A program made the translations under genes and the position numbers. The notes under the pieces are model-generated. The model saw nothing but the letters and a program-made list of their open reading frames with translations, ran no database searches and was not told the DNA's origin. Positions 35,699 to 44,062 of a stretch of DNA of 64,000 nt are shown in pieces. Position 1 is the first letter of the stretch. Every line of letters begins with the position of its first letter. The stretch is from Aquimarina sp. MAR_2010_214 (GTDB lineage Bacteria; Bacteroidota; Bacteroidia; Flavobacteriales; Flavobacteriaceae), in assembly GCF_002846555.1 (NCBI RefSeq), contig NZ_PJMS01000001.1:1984001-2048000 (forward strand). The letters are read 5' to 3'.

Positions 35699-36361
35699 AT
35701 GAGTTTTTTTAAAAGATTGTTTGGCAAAAAAGAAACGCCAACTGAAAAAGAATATACCGAAGAAGAACATGAAAAGGACTATGAATTAAAATCCAAAGGA
35801 CTTGAAGACATTCTTGGGGAAATGCATAATCTGGTTGGACATGCTATTATTCCTTTTGCTGTAGGTGGAGCAGTTGATATGTATTATTTTCCAAACCATA
35901 TAAAAGGAACTGGATTCGCAACAATGGAATTATTAGACCCAGATGGAAACGGACCGTTGAAAAATCGAATAGGAACCTATGAATTAGTCGCTTTCACCAG
36001 GCACAATTATAATACAAGTGAAGAAATTCAAACACCATTCAATCTGATAGAAAGACAAGCTTGTGGATTTTTAACTTCTATTGGGATGTACTCATCACAG
36101 GCGGTTCTTAATCCAAAAGAAACGATTGAAGTGCCAAATGGAGAAAATGAAGAAAATACTTGTTTGGTCTTAGACTTATATGAGCCTGACGGAAAGAAAT
36201 TTAAAATAGGGAATCGAGAGCACCACTTACTGCTTTGTCTACAAGTTTTTAGAAGCGAAATGGATTATGCAAGAGAAAACGGAAGCGATGAACTATTCAA
36301 ATTATTGAAAGAAAAAGGAGTTTACCCATATAGCGATTTGGATAGAGAACCTTTAATATAA
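35699..36361 (+). CDS. suppressor-of-fused (SUFU)-like domain protein
   Basis: A 220-residue soluble protein. The segment from RIGTYELVAFTRH to FRSEMDYARENGSDELFKLL, ending near YPYSDLDREPL, resembles bacterial SUFU-domain proteins, which are often immunity proteins or partners in polymorphic toxin systems. A charged, Lys/Glu-rich N-terminal 40 residues precede it. No toxin gene is adjacent. It starts 29 nt after P5 and ends 2 nt before the degenerate P6. Family assignment is by eye and moderate. Confidence 0.6.
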   Translation: MSFFKRLFGKKETPTEKEYTEEEHEKDYELKSKGLEDILGEMHNLVGHAIIPFAVGGAVDMYYFPNHIKGTGFATMELLDPDGNGPLKNRIGTYELVAFTRHNYNTSEEIQTPFNLIERQACGFLTSIGMYSSQAVLNPKETIEVPNGENEENTCLVLDLYEPDGKKFKIGNREHHLLLCLQVFRSEMDYARENGSDELFKLLKEKGVYPYSDLDREPLI

Positions 36362-36363
36362 AA

Positions 36364-36431
36364 AAGGCAATACACGATAATTTGTATAATGTATATGCGC
36401 CCTGGGGAATGCAGAGGTGCGAAACGTTAGC
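36364..36431. repeat. degenerate palindromic unit P6
   Basis: GGCAATACACG on the left and GAAACGTTAGC on the right, with a GC-richer centre (GCGCCCTGGGGAATGCAGAGG). The ACGTT end is kept but pairing between the ends is weak. It holds the same place between two genes as the other units. Confidence 0.35.
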
Positions 36432-36578
36432 AATAATTTATGATAATATTTCTAAATTAATGCTTGAAAGATAAGGAACAAATAACCTTCTGTAAGACTA
36501 TAATTCGTCAAAGAAACCACAAGGGATATGTAACATACATAAGTTTTATAACACTTATATTCAAAATCAATAAATCAA

Positions 36579-37592
36579 ATGAAAAACTTAAGTATTTATT
36601 TCCTTACTCTTATTTCAGTTTTATTAATGAGTTGTAACTCAAACTCAAAAAAAGAAACGCATCCAAAAAACATAATTCGATCAAGTATAAAAGTAAAAAA
36701 GAGCTCTTCGATCAATAAAATTGAAGACACCCGAATTATAAAGGTTAAACTAGGTGTTAATTCCAATCGGATATCTAATGAATGGAAAAATGTATTAGGA
36801 AGTAGGAAGAGTGCTTCTAAACTTGATTCTCTATCAAATGTGGTTAAACAATTAACAAAGGAAGAACAAGATTGGATAAACTTAATTGAATCCAAAACAA
36901 GTAAATGGAATGCATTTAGAGACTCACTAAAAGTACCTTTTCAGAATATCAGACTTAAAGATACCATTTCTGTCCTTTTGGGGTATCAAGGTGGAGATGA
37001 TGCTTTTACCTATAAAAATAAAACTATTTGTCTCGATGTAAATGCATTGCACAAAGCATACGGTTCTGCAAAAAAATCTGTTAATGACAATCGAATTGAC
37101 CGTATATTTGCACACGAATTCACACATTTACTTCACAAAGAATGGGCAAAAGAAAATAACTTAAAACTCGATACATTCAAAGATCAGATTTTGTGGGAAT
37201 GTGTAACGGAAGGCTTTGGGATGTATCGTTCGATGTCAACTAAATGGTTTCCTATAGGAGATTCCTTATCATTGACATCAAAAAAAACTTTCGAAAATTT
37301 ATATCCAAAATTTACGGAGAGAATCATTAAAGTATGTACCCAATCAAACCTTACAAGTGAAGAAGAAAACAATTTGCATGCAAACCTGTCTAGAGGTTCT
37401 ATGAAAAAAAAATGGGGTGCTTTGCCAGTTGCGGTATGGCTTGCGTTAGAAGCGAAAGGGAATGATAAGAATCTTGTAAAATGGGTGAACAAAGGACCAG
37501 ATGCCATAATTCTGTTAGCAGAAAAATATTTAACAAATGAAAGCAAAATAGCATTTGATGAATTCTTGAAAAGTAATAAAAGTTCTAAATAA
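36579..37592 (+). CDS. lipoprotein zinc metallopeptidase-like protein
   Basis: Lipoprotein signal with LLMSC. The zinc motif HEFTH is near residue 180 (FAHEFTHLLHKEW), and WECVTEGFGMY about 30 residues later gives a glutamate that could be the third ligand, the gluzincin pattern. It is likely an extracytoplasmic peptidase; the substrate is unknown. The stop codon is 8 nt before palindrome P7, so again one gene fills one unit. Confidence 0.8.
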   Translation: MKNLSIYFLTLISVLLMSCNSNSKKETHPKNIIRSSIKVKKSSSINKIEDTRIIKVKLGVNSNRISNEWKNVLGSRKSASKLDSLSNVVKQLTKEEQDWINLIESKTSKWNAFRDSLKVPFQNIRLKDTISVLLGYQGGDDAFTYKNKTICLDVNALHKAYGSAKKSVNDNRIDRIFAHEFTHLLHKEWAKENNLKLDTFKDQILWECVTEGFGMYRSMSTKWFPIGDSLSLTSKKTFENLYPKFTERIIKVCTQSNLTSEEENNLHANLSRGSMKKKWGALPVAVWLALEAKGNDKNLVKWVNKGPDAIILLAEKYLTNESKIAFDEFLKSNKSSK

Positions 37593-37600
37593 AAGCAATT

Positions 37601-37611
37601 GCCAACACCGT
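37601..37611. repeat. left end of palindromic unit P7, cut by an IS remnant
   Basis: GCCAACACCGT, identical to the start of P2. It is followed at once by TATTCTATGTAAAGCC, matching the left end of the IS element at 28722. Confidence 0.55.
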
Positions 37612-37802
37612 ATTCTATGTAAAGCCTTTTCCTGAGACTTAAGTTAAAAACACGAAATTTTATTATTTTAATTTTCTACATAATAATCGAACATCGATCT
37701 TATTGGTTTTCTAAAACTGTGCCTTTGCAGAACGATGGATATCAACTGGGTTGACCATCAGAGAATGCCAATCAAGGGATTCAGAAAAACGATGATGACT
37801 AT
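37612..37802 (-). mobile_element. decayed IS110/IS1111-type remnant
   Basis: 37612-37672 matches the left end of the IS at 28722-28784 with scattered changes. Then, after an internal deletion, 37672-37802 matches transposase codons corresponding to 29771-29900 (ACATAATAATCGAACATCGATCTTAT region). Order and orientation are the same as in the intact copy. Many substitutions show it is old. Confidence 0.8.
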
Positions 37803-37879
37803 CATCTGGAACTTGCTGATAGAATCACCTACAGGAAACTTGTTAGTAGAGAAGTAATCTTCAAGTTGAAGGTCACTAT
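37803..37879. other. unassigned DNA after the IS remnant
   Basis: No gene and no clear match to the palindromic units. The right end of P7 is not visible here, so the deletion that damaged the IS probably removed it too. Confidence 0.4.
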
Positions 37880-37916
37880 AAGTAAAAGACCACACAAATA
37901 GTGTGGTCTTTTACTT
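37880..37916. terminator. 16-bp perfect hairpin terminator
   Basis: AAGTAAAAGACCACAC pairs with GTGTGGTCTTTTACTT around AAATA. It separates the cassette-like region from the secretion operon and may act in both directions. Confidence 0.8.
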
Positions 37917-38012
37917 GCAAAGGTTGTAATTATGGGATATACCCTGTTTTTAATAGAAGCTTGTAATACGAGATTGTTGTTAAACTATTATAAATTATAG
38001 TTAAACTCTCTA

Positions 38013-38035
38013 ATATAATAGTAATACTATTATAT
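38013..38035. promoter_or_regulatory. 23-bp palindromic operator overlapping a -7 box
   Basis: ATATAATAGTA, A, TACTATTATAT is a perfect 11-bp inverted repeat. It overlaps TATATTTG (38033-38040), a perfect Bacteroidota -7 box. A weaker palindrome CTATTATAAATTATAG lies upstream at 37985-38000. A dimeric repressor could block the promoter of the following operon. The ATG at 38049 is only 8 nt after the -7 box, so the mRNA would be leaderless or nearly so. Confidence 0.65.
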
Positions 38036-38048
38036 ATTTGCCTTAAGA

Positions 38049-38291
38049 ATGCGAAACTTTCAGATACATATTAAAATAAGTGAGGAGCTTTATATAGTCT
38101 ATAAATGTGTAGTACGAAGTATAAGTGATATTGCTTTTGAATTTCTACACATGCTTATCTCAACCGTAATTGAAGGAGCGCATCATCAACGTTATTTCTC
38201 TAAGTATTTACTTTCACTAACAGATATTGAAGAGAGTAAAAACAATATTATTCGTTTTTACGACGATCTCGCACTAAAAACTATAAAATGA
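38049..38291 (+). CDS. small protein of unknown function, first in secretion operon
   Basis: 80 residues, helical, with no signal peptide and no recognised domain (VRSISDIAFEFLHMLISTVIEGAH). It overlaps the next gene by 4 nt (ATGA). It starts right after the operator and could be a small regulator or the remnant of a larger one, since no HTH is visible. It may not be translated if the real operon begins at the next gene. Confidence 0.45.
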   Translation: MRNFQIHIKISEELYIVYKCVVRSISDIAFEFLHMLISTVIEGAHHQRYFSKYLLSLTDIEESKNNIIRFYDDLALKTIK

Positions 38292-38605
38292 ATTTGTGTA
38301 GGATAAACATACTAGTGTTTTTTAAAAGCTTCACAATATCAGTAATATTGCTGACTGTAGTTATACAGCCTCTGGCTCAAACCTTTAGCCTTCTCTCAGA
38401 TTCTCATTATGGGTTAGTAGAAGTAGATGACGAAGAAAATATAGAGAAGGAAGAGCAGCAGGAAGATAAAAAAAATGAATTACAGATTTTAAACTTATGT
38501 AATTATCATCTAGAATATGGTATTAGATTTTCTACCTATTCATCTCAAAACATGTATTGTAGTCTTCATATGGAAATTCTCATTCCACCGCCAGATATGG
38601 CATAA
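38288..38605 (+). CDS. small exported or membrane-anchored protein upstream of the ABC system
   Basis: 105 residues. A hydrophobic segment at about 10-30 ends IQPLAQ, a possible signal or anchor, then an acidic stretch VDDEENIEKEEQQEDKK and a C-terminus ending EILIPPPDMA. The family is not recognised. Its position between the operator and the ABC-HlyD-TolC genes suggests a role in, or export by, that system. Confidence 0.55.
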   Translation: MNLCRINILVFFKSFTISVILLTVVIQPLAQTFSLLSDSHYGLVEVDDEENIEKEEQQEDKKNELQILNLCNYHLEYGIRFSTYSSQNMYCSLHMEILIPPPDMA

Positions 38606-38729
38606 AATAACCTCAATTATTTCAAATGCTTTTCCTGCATCTTAAGGAGACGCTTCATTCAAATTACATAAAAATAGTAAGGATTAATACATATTGATCC
38701 CAAACCTTTAACACCCAATTATTAGTTAA

Positions 38730-40403
38730 ATGGAAAATATAATATCACCCTGGAAGAGATTTTTAAGCCTTCTTGAACTCGATAAGAAAGATATTCGTCA
38801 AATTTTTTACTACGCCATATTTGCTGGCTTGGTAGCTTTAACATTGCCACTAGGAATACAGGCCATCATAAACCTTATTCAGGGAGCTCAGGTGTCTACC
38901 TCTTGGATTGTACTTGTGGTTCTCGTAACAATGGGAGTAGCATTTCAAGGAATTTTACAATTGATGCAAATACGCATTTTAGAAAATATGCAGCAAAAAA
39001 TTTTTACCAGAGCCTCTTTTGAATTTGCTTATAGATTTCCTAAAATAAAAATAGAAGAGTTGAGCAACTATTATCCGCCAGAGTTAGCAAATCGTTTTTT
39101 TGATGTTTTAACCATTCAAAAAGGATTATCCAAAATATTGATTGATTTTCCAGCTGCAGTCTTACAAATCATATTTGGTTTAATGCTACTTTCGTTTTAC
39201 CACTCATTTTTTATTATTTATGGTTTCTTGCTAGTATTGCTCATTTACATTGTATTCAAGTTCACCGCAAAGAAAGGTTTAGTAACCAGTCTTGTTGAAT
39301 CCAAGAGCAAATACAAAGTGGCACATTGGATTCAGGAAATATCGCGTTCACTTATCAGCTTTAAGTTATCTGGTACAACTGGGCTTGCCATGAAGCGCAA
39401 CGATCATTACACAACAAATTATCTAGAAGCACGAGAAAATCACTTTAAAGTATTGGTAACCCAGTTTATTCAGCTTATAGGGTTTAAGATATTAGTAACT
39501 GCAGGACTTTTAATTATAGGTGGTTTGTTAGTACTCAATCAACAGATGAATATAGGACAGTTTGTAGCTGCCGAAATCATCATATTGCTAGTACTTAGTT
39601 CTGTAGAAAAATTGATAAAAGGATTAGAACCTTTTTATGATGTATTGACATCACTTGAAAAAATAGGACAGGTAGTAGATAAAAAATTGGAGATTCAAGA
39701 TGGTGAAAATCCATTTGCAAACGACGATGAATTACATATAGAACTAGATGATTTAAAATATGTAACACCAAGAGGTCTAGAAGTTTTAAGTAATATCAAT
39801 TTTAACATAGACCATAAAGACAGAATACTTTTTGAAGGAGCTTCTGGGTCTGGTAAAACGACTTTGTTAAAAATATTATCGGGCCTTTTAACACCATCTA
39901 ATGGTTCTATATATGTTAATGATGTCTCTATAAAAGGAGTTTGGCCCAATAAATATCGCTCATATATAGGACAAGTAATCCCGTCACAGTTACCATTTGA
40001 AGGTACTATTCATGAAAATATAACATTTGGCAGAAAAGATATTTCTCAAGAACATTTGCATACAGTACTTAAAGAACTTGGTTTACTTACATTTATTAAA
40101 CAACAACCTAAAGGAATAAACACAATGCTATATTCTGAAGGACAACAAATACCATTTACAGTTTCTAAGCGTATTGTTTTAGCCAGAGCTATTATACATA
40201 ACCCTAAACTACTATTACTTAAAGATCCTTTAGAGCATTTTGAAAAGGAGGAAGCAGAACAAATAATCAAATATTTAACCGCCCCAAAAAGACCTTGGGC
40301 ATTAGTTGTTTCTAGCCGAAACAATTACTGGAAATCTCATTGTAATCAGACGATTAAAATTTCAGAAGGAAAAATAACCTCAAAAAACAAGAACAATGCT
40401 TAA
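38730..40403 (+). CDS. ABC transporter (membrane + ATPase) with degenerate nucleotide-binding motifs
   Basis: A 557-residue half transporter: six transmembrane helices (about 20-300) and an ATPase domain from about 345. There is no N-terminal C39 peptidase. Walker A is intact (GASGSGKT, G370-T377). The Walker B region reads LLLLKDPLEHF, with K498 where the Asp and D499 where the catalytic Glu should be. The LSGGQ signature is replaced by TVSKRIVLARA (from T477), and the H-loop histidine is absent (VVSSRNN). It forms an operon with HlyD- and TolC-type genes, so it is the inner-membrane part of a type I secretion or efflux machine, but its ATPase may be weak or regulatory. Confidence 0.9.
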   Translation: MENIISPWKRFLSLLELDKKDIRQIFYYAIFAGLVALTLPLGIQAIINLIQGAQVSTSWIVLVVLVTMGVAFQGILQLMQIRILENMQQKIFTRASFEFAYRFPKIKIEELSNYYPPELANRFFDVLTIQKGLSKILIDFPAAVLQIIFGLMLLSFYHSFFIIYGFLLVLLIYIVFKFTAKKGLVTSLVESKSKYKVAHWIQEISRSLISFKLSGTTGLAMKRNDHYTTNYLEARENHFKVLVTQFIQLIGFKILVTAGLLIIGGLLVLNQQMNIGQFVAAEIIILLVLSSVEKLIKGLEPFYDVLTSLEKIGQVVDKKLEIQDGENPFANDDELHIELDDLKYVTPRGLEVLSNINFNIDHKDRILFEGASGSGKTTLLKILSGLLTPSNGSIYVNDVSIKGVWPNKYRSYIGQVIPSQLPFEGTIHENITFGRKDISQEHLHTVLKELGLLTFIKQQPKGINTMLYSEGQQIPFTVSKRIVLARAIIHNPKLLLLKDPLEHFEKEEAEQIIKYLTAPKRPWALVVSSRNNYWKSHCNQTIKISEGKITSKNKNNA

Positions 40404-41748
40404 CGTTTCTCATAATCAGTTAAATAAAAAAGTGTCACTAGAGGGATATACCGCTTTCGCGAAAGCGTTTACCTCAAGGCACAATAAATATTTTAATCGT
40501 TTTTTAGGCGTGTTTGCATTTATACTAATCATTGTACTTTTTCTACCCTGGACTCAAAATGTAAGTGGTAATGGTTATGTTACAACACTTACACCTGACC
40601 AGCGACCACAAACTATACAATCACCTATTCCTGGTCGTATTGAAAAATGGCACGTAAAAGAAGGTGATTATGTTACCAAAGGGGATACTATTATTTTTAT
40701 TTCTGAAATTAAAACAGAGTATCAAGACCCTCGTTTGGTAGAGCGAACTAATCAGCAACGTGAAGCAAAAAGTCGTTCGGTAGTTTCATACCAAGAGAAA
40801 ATTAAAGCACTAAAAGGGCAGGTAACAGCCTTAATAAACGAACGTACATTAAAACTTTCTCAAGCCAAAAATAAACTAAAACAAACACGATTTAAAGTAA
40901 AGAGTGATAGTGTTGATTTTCAGGCAGCAAAGACGAATCTTGATATTGCCCAAAAACAGTACAATCGTACCGTAATGCTTCAAAATGAAGGCCTTAAAGC
41001 TGTAACGGATGTAGAAGCAAAGCGGTTGAAATTGCAAGAAACACAAGCGAAACTTATATCACAAGAAAATAAACTACTTGCTAGTCAGAATTCTGTAATG
41101 AATGCGCAACTAGAAATAAGTCGCATAATGGCAGAGTATTCTAACAAAATTGCAAAATCAAGAAGTGAACGCTTTACAGCTGAGTCAAATCAATTTGAAG
41201 CAGAAGCACAGGTATCAAAATTAGACAATCAATCCTCTAGTTATAAAATACGCAATGCGATGTATTATATTACTGCGCCACAGAATGGATACATAAATAA
41301 AGCTATAAAAGGAGGTATAGGTGAAACATTTAAAGAAGGAGAAAAGTTGGTAGGCATCATGCCAGCAAACTATGATCTTGCCGTAGAAACTTTTGTAAAC
41401 CCTATTGATTTACCATTACTGCATATAGGTGAAAATGTTCGTGTCCAGTTTGATGGATGGCCTGCTATTTTCTTTAGTGGTTGGCCTAATGCATCATTTG
41501 GAACCTATGCAGGAAAAGTAGTAGCTATTGAAACATTTATTAGCAAAAATGGCAAGTTTAGAGTTCTAATCGCACCAGATAAAGAGGATAACCCCTGGCC
41601 AGAAAATGTACGTGTAGGCTCTGGTGCATATACTATTGCTTTATTAGAAGATGTCTCTATTTGGTACGAATTATGGCGACAACTAAATGGTTTTCCTCCC
41701 AATTATTACACTCCAGAAGATAAACAAGCTAAAAAAGATAAGAAGTAA
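40396..41748 (+). CDS. HlyD-family periplasmic adaptor
   Basis: A 450-residue membrane fusion protein: one N-terminal transmembrane helix (about 38-57), a biotinyl-lipoyl-like half (IPGRIEKWHVKEGDYVTKGDTI), a long coiled coil (about 120-285) and a beta-barrel domain. It bridges the ABC protein and the TolC-type channel. It overlaps the ABC gene by 8 nt. A 16-bp CGCTTTCGCGAAAGCG palindrome lies in its early codons, encoding AFAKA. Confidence 0.93.
   Translation: MLNVSHNQLNKKVSLEGYTAFAKAFTSRHNKYFNRFLGVFAFILIIVLFLPWTQNVSGNGYVTTLTPDQRPQTIQSPIPGRIEKWHVKEGDYVTKGDTIIFISEIKTEYQDPRLVERTNQQREAKSRSVVSYQEKIKALKGQVTALINERTLKLSQAKNKLKQTRFKVKSDSVDFQAAKTNLDIAQKQYNRTVMLQNEGLKAVTDVEAKRLKLQETQAKLISQENKLLASQNSVMNAQLEISRIMAEYSNKIAKSRSERFTAESNQFEAEAQVSKLDNQSSSYKIRNAMYYITAPQNGYINKAIKGGIGETFKEGEKLVGIMPANYDLAVETFVNPIDLPLLHIGENVRVQFDGWPAIFFSGWPNASFGTYAGKVVAIETFISKNGKFRVLIAPDKEDNPWPENVRVGSGAYTIALLEDVSIWYELWRQLNGFPPNYYTPEDKQAKKDKK
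40452..40467. repeat. 16-bp perfect palindrome CGCTTTCGCGAAAGCG
   Basis: Perfect palindrome in the hlyD-like coding sequence, much more GC-rich than its surroundings. I noticed only this copy in the window. It may be a highly iterated palindrome of a related genome. Confidence 0.6.
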
Positions 41749-43161
41749 ATGAAGACACTTTTAAAATATACATTGTTGCTTTTTATTTTTGTTTATTCTG
41801 AAATATTAGCAGCTCAAACCAAGCATCTTTCATTAGAGAATGTACTTACTTTTGAAGAATATTTAGGATATGTAAAAAAACATCACCCATTACTGAAACA
41901 AGCCGACCTTATACTGAGTGTAGGTGAGGCAAATTTGCTAAAGGCACGTGGTGGATTTGATCCAAAAATTGAAGTAGATTATGACCGAAAGAAATTTAAA
42001 AATACAGAATATTACGATCAACTAAGTGCTACCTTTAAAATACCCACTTGGTATGGTGTTGAGTTCAAAGCAAATTTTGAAGAGAATATGGGGGAATTCC
42101 TGAATCCAAATCTTACTGTACCTGATAAAGGATTGTATAGTGCTGGTATTTCATTCTCATTAGCTCAGGGCTTTTTGATTAATGAGCGTATGGCTTCACT
42201 TAAAAAAGCACGTTTCTTTAGAGAGCAGACCAAAGCTGATAGAGATTTACTTGTTAATTCGCTATTGTTTGAAGCTAGTAGCGCTTATTTAGAGTGGTTA
42301 AAGGTTACTAATGAAGAGCTTATTTATATAACTTTTCTAAAAAATGCAAATACGCGTCTTCTAGCCGTAGAGCGTAGTGTTGAAATGGGTGAAAAGGCAG
42401 CTATTGACATTACTGAAGCCAGAATTACATTACAAAACCGGCAACTTAATCTAGAGGCAGCTTCTTTAAAAAGAAAAAAGGCAGCTCTGATAGTTAGTAA
42501 TTATTTGTGGCTAAATGATGTACCAATGGAAATTCGAGAAGAGGTGGTTCCGGTATTACCAAAGCTAGATGCTTTAGAAGCTTCACTTTTATTAGAAGGT
42601 ATTACAGATACTTCAAGATTACTTCGGAATCACCCCAAGTTATTAAGTCTTGATGCTAAAATTGATGAGCTTACTGTAGAGCGTTCTTTAAAACTAAATA
42701 AGTTATTGCCTAAAATAAATATTCAATATAATTTTTTAACACCAAAAATTGACCAAGCACGAACATTAAATACTGCGAACTATAAAGCATTCGTTAATTT
42801 TAGTTTCCCATTGTTTTTGCGCAAAGCAAGAGGTGACTTACAATTGGCTAATTTGAAATTACAAGATGTCAATTTTGAACGTGTATCCACTGCAACAACT
42901 CTTCAAAATAAAATCGATGCGGTATATGCTGAGATTAATTCACTTTCTAAACAAAACCAATTAATAAGAGATATTGTCATAGATTATAAAGCATTAGTAA
43001 AAGCAGAAGAACGCAAATTCTTTTTAGGAGAAAGCTCTTTATTTATTATAAACTCACGTGAACAAAAGCTGATTGATATACAGTTAAAAGAGAATAAATT
43101 ACGTGTTAAGCAGCTTATGGCAACAGCTAACTTGTATAATACTTTGGGGTTGCCTATCTAA
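41749..43161 (+). CDS. TolC-family outer membrane channel
   Basis: A 470-residue protein with a signal peptide (about 1-21, ending ILAAQ) and two TolC-type halves rich in long helices: AYLEWLKVTNEELIYITFL and AEINSLSKQNQLIRDIVIDY. YSAGISFSLAQGFLIN marks the outer-membrane beta strands. It starts at the base after the adaptor stop, so the genes are co-translated. Together with the two genes before it, it makes a complete tripartite export system. Confidence 0.92.
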   Translation: MKTLLKYTLLLFIFVYSEILAAQTKHLSLENVLTFEEYLGYVKKHHPLLKQADLILSVGEANLLKARGGFDPKIEVDYDRKKFKNTEYYDQLSATFKIPTWYGVEFKANFEENMGEFLNPNLTVPDKGLYSAGISFSLAQGFLINERMASLKKARFFREQTKADRDLLVNSLLFEASSAYLEWLKVTNEELIYITFLKNANTRLLAVERSVEMGEKAAIDITEARITLQNRQLNLEAASLKRKKAALIVSNYLWLNDVPMEIREEVVPVLPKLDALEASLLLEGITDTSRLLRNHPKLLSLDAKIDELTVERSLKLNKLLPKINIQYNFLTPKIDQARTLNTANYKAFVNFSFPLFLRKARGDLQLANLKLQDVNFERVSTATTLQNKIDAVYAEINSLSKQNQLIRDIVIDYKALVKAEERKFFLGESSLFIINSREQKLIDIQLKENKLRVKQLMATANLYNTLGLPI

Positions 43162-43438
43162 ACAAAACTGTGAAAGTAACAATTCATGGTTATGGATTTG
43201 GTGGAAAGGGAGAGTGTTATGAGATCATATCAGTTATGATTTCTTCTAGAGAGTGAAGATATTTATATTTTGTCAAATTCTTCAAAAAACATACTGTATG
43301 ATTTACCTTAGGTATAACTTCATGTAAATCCTGTTAAAATGCAATTTTATCCTATTCTATAGATTGTGATGAGAACTATTTTTGTAGATAGATAATGAGT
43401 TGTAATTTATGTATTAGTAAAATGTAAACTGAATCAAT

Positions 43439-44062
43439 ATGAATGAGAAATGGGATAAAAGGTATAAAAATCAAGAATTTGCTTATGGCAAAGAACCAAA
43501 TGTATTTTTTAAAGAATGGCTTCCAAAATTTGAAGCTGGATCTATATTGATGCCAGCAGATGGAGAAGGACGTAATGGAGTATTTGCAGCGCAATTAGGG
43601 TGGAAAGTGACTTCGTTTGACCTAAGTATAGAAGGGCAGTTAAAAGCAGTACAACTTGCAAAAGAGAATCGGGTTACTCTTGAATATATTGTTGGAGACT
43701 TAGAACAACTCAAGTTTAAAAGAGAAATATTTGATATTATTGGACTTGTATATGCTCATTTTTCTGCTGAAAAGAAGTCAATATTTCACAAGAAATTAGA
43801 TAACTATCTCAAAGAAGGAGGTATAATTATTTTAGAGGCTTTTAGCAAAAATCATATACATCACAACAACCTTAATCCTAAAGTTGGAGGTCCTAAAGAT
43901 GTTGATATGCTGTACTCTAAAGAAGAAATAATAGCCGACTTTAAAAATTATGAAATAGTACTGTTAGAAGAAGAAGAAATTCTTTTAAATGAAGGTAAAT
44001 ATCACATAGGGAAGGGGAGTGTGATTAGATTTATAGCAAGAAAATTAGGTAGTAATCATTAA
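43439..44062 (+). CDS. class I SAM-dependent methyltransferase (TehB-like)
   Basis: A 207-residue soluble enzyme that begins WDKRYKNQEFAYGKEPN, the start seen in TehB/thiopurine-type methyltransferases. Motif I is ILMPADGEGRNGVFAAQLG, followed by VTSFDLS and LKEGGIIILEAF. Possible substrates include tellurite/selenite-type or small thiol compounds; not determined. Single gene. Confidence 0.88.
   Translation: MNEKWDKRYKNQEFAYGKEPNVFFKEWLPKFEAGSILMPADGEGRNGVFAAQLGWKVTSFDLSIEGQLKAVQLAKENRVTLEYIVGDLEQLKFKREIFDIIGLVYAHFSAEKKSIFHKKLDNYLKEGGIIILEAFSKNHIHHNNLNPKVGGPKDVDMLYSKEEIIADFKNYEIVLLEEEEILLNEGKYHIGKGSVIRFIARKLGSNH

Noticed and set aside
38049..38291. Truncated TetR-type repressor in front of the export operon
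   Set aside because: Its position after a palindromic operator suggested this, but no helix-turn-helix or TetR C-terminal pattern can be seen.
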